Assembly: GCA_035771175.1 (NCBI GenBank)
Contig: CM069608.1
Span: 28,458,019-28,522,018, forward strand
DNA: 64,000 nucleotides
Direction: 5' to 3'
From: Paratinospora sagittata
Taxonomy: Eukaryota > Streptophyta > Magnoliopsida > Ranunculales > Menispermaceae
Positions 57,733 to 64,000 of the stretch are shown piece after piece; the stretch's first letter is position 1; every line of letters begins with the position of its first letter. The notes below the pieces were generated by a model. It did no database searches, had not been told where the DNA came from, and saw nothing but the letters and a program-made list of their open reading frames with translations. Both the position numbers and the translations under genes were made by a program.

Positions 57733-58640
57733 ATTGGGCTTCTTACACAAATAATTGGATTAAGGGTTCAGTTCGTAGATAATTCGATTAAGACAATTCG
57801 TCTTGATAATACTTGTGAGTTTTTAACCCAAACTTTTATTGATTATTGCATGTCAATTGGATTGATATTGAGTTTCTATTCCTCATACTCACGCTCAAAA
57901 TGGTTAGGCAAAATCTCTAATCAAACCCATTCAATTGATTACCCGTCCCTTACTATTACTAATGAGAACTATATTACCAACTTCTGCTCGAGGACTTCTT
58001 GTTTTTCATGCTCACTTTGATTCACATTCGACCAATTAATTATCACAAGTATTGTCTTTTACAACTTGTATTATGTTAACAACTAAATATTTCACACTTA
58101 AGAACTTTTGGTTGTGCAGTATATGTCCCTATAACGCCTACACATAAAACTAAAACGGGTCCTCAATGAAGACTTGAAATTTATTTTGGTTTTAATTCCC
58201 TATCCATTATACAATACCTTGAACCTTTGATGGGTGATTTTTTACTGCCTGCTTTGCAGATTTTCACTTTGATGAAGCAATTTTTCCACCATTAAGGAGG
58301 AGAAGAAGAACCAATTTCAGAAGAATGACATAAAATTGCTTGGAAGGCAACAACTTTGTCTCATTATGATCAACGTACAAATCAATGTTAGCTAAAAGTT
58401 TAAAAGATTATTCATTTGCAAATGAATTATTAGATGCATTTACTAATATAAAGAAAGTGATCAAATAACATATACCATCTGCAAATGTTCCAGTAAGAGT
58501 TGATTTCCTTGAAGGACAAACTACTAATTCAATAGCACATGAATCAATGAAATGCTTGAAACGTGGAAGGCCTATTGGCTCAAAAGATACAACCCCTTGA
58601 AAGAGGAAGAAACAAGTAAACAAATATAAAAGTATTCCAG
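57733..58640 (+). pseudogene. pol: Element H integrase, continued
   Basis: Frame 57718-58020 includes GLLTQIIGLRVQFVDNSIKT, IRLDNTCEFLTQTFIDYCMS and IGLI (family usually RLDNAGEFTSQAF), so the integrase core resumes exactly after the TRIM. Further on, near 58430-58600, are a NESMKCLKRGRPIGSKD-like stretch and VPVRVDFLEGQ-like pieces of the integrase tail. Confidence 0.75.
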
Positions 58641-60175
58641 AAGTAGTACTATATAAACAAGTATCTATTGAAAAGGATCAGTAAAAAGAAGAAGTGCCCA
58701 CTGAACATGATATAAAACAATTGTTCCATGAAGTGGACAAAATGTCTAAAGAGATCTTAATAAGTTATGTGTATATAGGAAAAAACATGGGACCAAAATA
58801 GTATTGTTCCAAATAATATATTTTTCTTTGATGTATCCTTTGATATTTGTAATGATGATAATCCTGACCCACTAATTGTGGATGAATGCTAATAGAAAAA
58901 TAATTAGCAAAAGTGAAAAGGGCCAATTGAAATAAAACTAAACTCGTTGAGAAAATGAGAAGTATTTAGACCAATTGTTCAAACACTGAATAATGTAAAT
59001 GTTGTTGGATTTAAATGAGTATTTGTGCGAAAGAGAAATGAAAAAAATGATATTACACAATATAAAACATGACTTGTCGCCCAAGGTTTTTTTACAAAGA
59101 CTTGGTATTGATTACGAGAAAACTTATTCTTATGTTATTAACGCAGTTACATTTCATTTCTTAATCAGTCTTGCAACATCAAAAGGACTTGAAATGTACA
59201 ACGCCTAATGGATGTTGTTACTACATATTTGTATGGGTCTATATATAAATCCCTACAGGATTTAAAATGCCGAAAGCAAATAATGTGAAACCTCATAGTA
59301 TGTATTCAATAAAATTACAATGGGCTTTACATGGATTAAAGCAGTCTGGTCGTATGTCTTACAATTGCCTTAGTGAATATCTACTTAAAGAAGGTTAAAT
59401 GACTAATGAAATTTGCCCGTGTTTTTATCAAGAAATCATCAACTGGGTTTGTGATTGTTGTCATATTTGTTGATGGTTTAAATATTATGGAAACTCATAA
59501 AGAAATTGAAAAAAAAAACATCTAATTACTTGAAAAAAGAGTTTGAGATAAAAGATCTTGAAAAACCAAATTTTTTTCTCGGCCTGCAGATCCAAAGTTT
59601 TCCAAGTGGAGTTCTTGTCCGTCAGTCAAATTATATTGAAAAAGTTTTAAAGCGATTTTGTATGGACAAGGCACGACCATTAAGTTCTCCAATGGTTGCT
59701 AGGTCGTTTGAAGTGGATAAAGACCCTTTTCACTCTCATAAAAATGATGAAGAAGTTCTTAATCCTGAAGTATCGTATCTTAGTACAATAGGTGTACTTA
59801 TGTGTCTCGCATATTGTATAAGACCAAATATTTCTTTCTCTGTTAATTTGCTTGTAAGATATAATTCTGTATGAACTCGAAGACATTAAAATGATGTTAA
59901 GCATATATTACGTTATCTTCGAGGAACAAGTGATATGGGTCTATTTTACTCAAGAAAAGCAAAATCAAATTTTCTTGAATATGCGGATGTTGGATTCTTA
60001 TCAGACCCTCATAAAGCAAGGTCAGAAAGGGATATATTTGTACTTATGGTGATACTGCGATATCATGGTGATCCGTGAAGCAAACAATGGTTGCTACTTT
60101 TTCAAATCACTTTGAGATTCTGACAATTCATGAAACAAGTCGTGAATGTGTGTGGTTGAGATCTTTTCATATTAT
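58641..60175 (+). pseudogene. pol: Element H reverse transcriptase and RNase H
   Basis: 58999-59208 holds VFLQRLGIDYEKTYSYVINA and VTFHFLISLATSKGLEM. Around 59460-59500 the catalytic box reads FVDGLNIM where YVDDLNI is normal, so the second aspartate is gone. 59506-59874 holds YLKKEFEIKDLEKPNFFLGL, QSNYIEKVLKRFCMDKARPL and a CTRP-like CIRPNISFSVNLLVRY. RNase H pieces (LSDPHKARSE, TISWW-like, ETSRECVWLRS) follow to about 60175. Confidence 0.8.
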
Positions 60176-61229
60176 GATACATTTTGGTTGACCTTAGGTG
60201 GATAGTATAATAAGATCTGTGTGCTGTCTGGAGTAACTCCTTTCTCAGATCACGATCTACAGGAACCCATAATCTCCCCTGAAAACGCAAAACACCATCC
60301 AGACCTCTATGTCAATAAACTCTGTCTGCTCTATCAGCCCAAGAATTATACATGTTAAAGTCAGGATCATGTTGCTGCAGATCCTTGACTTTTTGAATAT
60401 GAGTGTCGATAAGCTGCACATGCATCAGGGCACATATATGAACATGTGGGGCTATAGATAGTACACTCATCATAGTAATTTTCTCTAATAAATGCCACTC
60501 GTGGGCCATCTGACAGGCCACTACACTAATTTTTATCGGCTTTCTGCTCAGTGCATCGGCAACTACATTGGCTTTCCCAGGATGATACTCCAGTGTGAAG
60601 TCATAATCCTTCAGGAACTCAAGCCATCTTCTCTGTCTCATATTTAGTTCTTTTTTATTAAATAGATACTTCAGTCTCTTATGGTCTGAATATAGTGTGA
60701 ACTTTTCTTCATACAGGTAATGCCTCCATAATTTCAAAGTAAAGACAACTGCAGCCAACTCTAAGTCATGCACAGGGTAATTCTTCTCATGCATCTTTAA
60801 CTGTCTAGATGCATAAGCTACAACTCTACCCTCCTGCATCAATACACAACCCAGACCTAAATGTGATGCATCTGTATAAGTCACCAACTCTCTACCAGAC
60901 TCTAGAAGTATCAATATTGGTGCAGTAGTCAACTTTCTTTTCAATTCAGTGAAAACTTTTTCACATGCTACAATCCACACAAATGACACGTTTTTCTGAG
61001 TTAGTTTGGTAAGTGGAGTTGCCAGTTTAGAAAAACCTTCCACAAATTTTCTGTAATAATCAGCTAATCCCAGAAAACTACGTATCTCTGTCACTGTGGT
61101 TGGTCTTGACCATTTGATAATAGCCTTAACCTTAGCCAAATCAACAGATATTCCCTCTGCACTGACCACATGACCAAGAAATTTAACTTCATTTATCCAA
61201 AACTTACATTTACTAAACTTGGCATACAA
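60176..61229 (-). pseudogene. pol: Element J RT end, RNase H and integrase zinc finger start
   Basis: Frame 60312-61229 reads [100 protein letters not shown] and [10 protein letters not shown]. Frame 60102-60290 adds RFQGRLWVPVDRDLRKELLQ and TAHRSYYTIH, the integrase N-terminus, ending STKMYHNMKR at the break. Confidence 0.86.
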
Positions 61230-61247
61230 CCTATGCTCTCTTAGTGT

Positions 61248-61994
61248 CTATAGAGTAATATGGAGGTGTTGCTCATGTTCCTCCAGAGTCTTGGAATAAA
61301 TGAGAATATCATCAATGAATACACTGATGAACTGGTCAAGAAATGGTTTAAATACCCTCTGCATCAAGTCCATGAACATCTCAAGTGCATTGGTTAAACC
61401 GGAGGGCATTACTAGAAATTCATAATGTCCATATCTTGTTCTGAAGGTTGTCTTTGGCACATCCTCTTCTCGGATTCTCAACTGATGATATCCAGATCGC
61501 AGATCGATCTTTGAAAAGAATTTGGCCTCATTTAGTTGAATAAACAAATCATCGATCCTTGGGAGAGGATACTTATTCTTCATTGTCACCTTGTTTAACT
61601 GATGGTAGTCTATACACAAACATAGACTTTTGTCTTTCTTTTTAACAAATAATATAGGTGCACCCCAAGGTGACATGTTGGGGTTAATAAACCTTTTTTT
61701 CATCAACTCATCAAGTTGTACTTTGAGTTCTTGTAACTCTTTAGGTGTCATTCTGTATGGTGGAATGAAGATAGGTTTTGTACTAGCCATCAGTTCTATA
61801 ATAAAGTCTATCTCCAGTCCAGGTGGCAATCCTAGTAAATCATTAGGGAACACATCTGGGTAATCACACACCACAGGAATCTCAGATAACTGTATACCTT
61901 GTTCTTTATCTCTCTGAGGCCTTAGACCAGCCAATATTTCTATCTCCTCATTAGTCACAATCCTACCTCTAGTAGGAGGTTTAGAGGTAACCAT
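61248..61994 (-). pseudogene. pol: Element J reverse transcriptase
   Basis: [79 protein letters not shown] and [10 protein letters not shown] are all present in one frame, so the catalytic residues are kept. It ends at TAG 61248-61250 in the place of a glutamine codon (CAA in A). Confidence 0.87.
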
Positions 61995-62117
61995 ACCTCT
62001 ATCTGTAAATTATTGCTGACCAGGTATCTAGAATATCATATTTTTGGAAAAACAGTCCACTAAGGCATGATAAGTTGCTAGCCAATCCATACCCAGGATG
62101 GCATCAAATTCTAGAAA

Positions 62118-62771
62118 TTATAACACCGTAAGGTCAACTGTCATTTCGTGTCCCTCATATTTGATAACACAATTCTGACAGACCATGCTTGGATAGATTC
62201 TTTCTCCTACTGTTGTACTCAAAATCAACAGTGTACTAGCCCTAAAAGGAGTCAAATATAATTTATCTACCATATGACCAGCAATAAAAGATAAAGTAGA
62301 CCCAGCATCAATCATGATATACATCATAACATCACAAATATTGATCATACCTTCGATAAGAGTTTTGATGGCATTTGGATTTGGTTCGATCACAACTCTT
62401 GCTTGCTCTTGTGTGCCATAAGGTGTAGTAGTAGCTGGAATAGCCGGGGTCTTGGGAACCGACTGAAAAGGACACTGAATAACCTTTGGAGTGGAAGATG
62501 TTGTCTGAGACTCTGTGCCCAAAACTAGAAACCAACTCTGTTTTGATCTTTTCTGCTGAGGCCATGACGGTTTCACGGAAGAGCTTTGACTCGAAGGTCT
62601 CCCTACTGCCGATGCGCCTCTGCCTGTCGATGCTGGTGGCAATGCTATAAATGGTGGAAATGGTGTCATAGGAGTTACAAATGACTCACTTCCATTGGCT
62701 GCCTCTGTCGTCTTAGCTTTCTTGTCATTTGTCCATTGCTTCCTACCCCATTTGCCTTTCTTCTTTCCCAT
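62118..62771 (-). pseudogene. gag-pro: Element J gag C-terminus and protease site
   Basis: A basic start (MGKKKGKWGRKQW), low-complexity middle, no intact CCHC zinc knuckle, then VMMYIMIDAGSTLSFIAGHM and ASTLLILSTTVGERIYPSMV. It stops at TAA 62118-62120 and the protease continues after it ([13 protein letters not shown], about 62070-62115). Element A also has a stop within three codons of this point. Confidence 0.82.
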
Positions 62772-63598
62772 GAATGGTAAATGTAATTCTGGGACCTGTG
62801 TAGGTTGTACCGACGGTGTTGTCTAAACAACGGGCCTAGCTACGGCTGCCTCTGTAGTCTCGAAATCTAAGGCTTGTCGTATTGCCTGATCATTTGTCTG
62901 TACACCAGACACTGCCAAGCCCTGCCGGATAGGATCTCTAAATCCATCTCTGAGTCGTCTTATCCTCAGCTCATCTGTCTGTACCAACTCTGGGGCAAAT
63001 ACTGACAGTCGATTAAACTCATGCTCGTACTATCTCACAGTCATATTCCCCTGTTTCAATGCCATAACTTTTACTCTTCTTCTGTCACGTTCAGCCTTTG
63101 GGGCATAGGCTGCACGAAACACTACTTTAAACTTTTTCCATGTGTCAACAACCCCCTGGATTCTCTCTGTAGTCTGCCACCATCTACATCTTCATCAGAC
63201 AACTTAAATCTTGCCAGTCTCACTTTATCACTATTTGAGACTTGAATATCATCAAAAATGATCTCCATCTTTAGAAGCCAATTCTCAACTACTTCTAATG
63301 CCAAACTACCAGGAAAATAGGGTGGATCTCGCCTTTTAAAGGCTTTCATCACCTCTTCGTATCTTTCTTTTTCTTTATTCTTCTCAACTTCCAAACCAAT
63401 TATATGGACTTCAACTACTTGTTCAACTGCAGGTGCGCCAACACTGTTGGCTCCAGCATCAGGGATCACTAATGTTGCAGACCTCTACCTGTCTTCCTGC
63501 ATCTTTTCCATCATCTCAATGATCTGAGCATTTTGTTGTTGTTGGGCAGCTAATGTTTCTTCTAGTTTTCTGATCCTTTCTCGATCACTAGGATCCAT
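62772..63598 (-). pseudogene. gag: Element J gag, N-terminal and core part
   Basis: Probable start ATG 63598 (MDPSDRERIRKLEETLAAQQ), then a TAG near 63486, then frame 63122-63469 with RRDPPYFPGSLALEVVENWL and LKMEIIFDDIQVSNSDKVRL, the gag core. From 62772 to 63121 the core continues in other frames (RLSVFAPELVQTDELRIRRL-like near 62950-63010). Confidence 0.78.
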
Positions 63599-63767
63599 GA
63601 TCACATTGATTGTTCCCTTTCAAATCTGAAAATTACATATACAAGAGACAATTAGTCAAATGATCAAGATATTTATTCATAATCTAGCTACCTATATAAT
63701 TTACCCATACATACAAATACAATGTAATAGGGTTTTTATCTTTCAAAGCTTTTAATCCTAACCTTAC

Positions 63768-63779
63768 GCTCTGATACCA
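63768..63779 (-). other. Element J primer-binding site (tRNA-Met)
   Basis: The minus strand reads TGGTATCAGAGC, four bases inside the LTR edge at 63784. Confidence 0.92.
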
Positions 63780-63783
63780 ACAT

Positions 63784-64000
63784 TGTCGCAACCCACTTCG
63801 TATGAGTGACGTCACGACCGGCACATGATAGGATATATGTCATGTGACGGCGTATATAATACCCTGTCAGCCTTATCCAAAATCACATCCATTTTTTTTT
63901 TGAAATTTCGACAGTTTCCTTTTGTTTATTGGTCATATCACAACCTAATTATCACAAAGTCAAACACATCACAGTATATATATAATCATTCATTTTCATT
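63784..64000 (-). repeat. Element J 5' LTR, inner 217 bp only
   Basis: Plus strand starts TGTCGCAACCCACTTCG; comparable in style to the A LTR edge (TGGCGACCCCG). The rest lies beyond the window. Confidence 0.85.

Larger units (their letters stand above)
46343..60175 (+). mobile_element. Element H: decayed Ty1/copia retrotransposon, interrupted
   Basis: Order gag, protease, integrase, RT, RNase H on the plus strand, which is the copia order. It is split by a TRIM-like element and its nested cargo (49668-57732) and cut off in RNase H by element J at about 60175, so its 3' LTR is missing. Frameshifts and stops are abundant, making it one of the oldest elements here. Confidence 0.85.
60175..64000 (-). 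mobile_element. Element J: partial Ty3/gypsy element related to element A
   Basis: Right to left: LTR from beyond the window to 63784, primer site, gag, protease, RT, RNase H and the start of integrase, broken off in the integrase zinc finger at about 60175 where element H RNase H begins. Protease and RT sequence is close to A (DAGSTLSFI, ERIYPSMVC against ERIYPNMIC). Confidence 0.88.

Noticed and set aside
1..64000. Host protein-coding gene, tRNA or rRNA
   Set aside because: Every substantial frame is explained by a retroelement; no tRNA cloverleaf other than the SINE-like boxes and primer sites was seen.

Overview
The window looks like a transposon-only stretch of flowering-plant nuclear DNA. 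It is AT-rich, every recognisable coding piece belongs to a plant retroelement, and the elements sit inside one another. I found no host gene, rRNA, tRNA or CRISPR array. The species cannot be named from this sequence. Layout: (1) 1-5669 is the 5' two-thirds of a minus-strand Ty3/gypsy chromovirus-type element (element A) with a 3.0-kb LTR, tRNA-Met primer site and a gag-pol frame broken by one stop in the visible part. (2) 5670-10718 holds a duplicated anonymous segment hit by two solo LTRs, and a hAT-type MITE. (3) 10962-31045 is a minus-strand element (C) with copia-like gag, a very large extra ORF and no pol. It is interrupted at 13744-24714 by a chromovirus (B) bounded by a perfect 5-bp target duplication. 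(4) 31046-34640 is mostly anonymous intergenic DNA with a second hAT-type MITE. (5) 34706-45036 is a second, older member of the B family (E) with both LTRs and a perfect target duplication, inserted in a SINE-like element that itself sits beside an RTE-type LINE remnant. (6) 46343-60175 is a decayed plus-strand Ty1/copia element (H). A tiny TRIM-like element sits in its integrase; a solo LTR (K) sits in the TRIM; a truncated C-family copy (F) and a B-family solo LTR sit in K. (7) 60175-64000 is a minus-strand gypsy element (J, related to A) that fuses with H and runs off the window. How the parts relate: B/E and C/F are unrelated in their gag genes, yet both carry an extra sense-strand ORF that I read as the same class of 'putative plant transposon protein'. 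In B/E it lies between the 5' LTR and gag; in C/F it lies after gag in place of pol. C/F must therefore borrow replication enzymes. Less ordinary features are: a 1225-bp inverted repeat inside element B, joined to LTR tips in a way that suggests template switching before integration; arrays of short CG-containing motifs and mini-hairpins in the LTRs, one of which (AGCGTCCT) recurs immediately upstream of the extra ORF of C/F; and conserved splice-acceptor-like sites just before both the extra ORF and gag of B/E. All protein assignments are by eye against remembered family features; no search was run.
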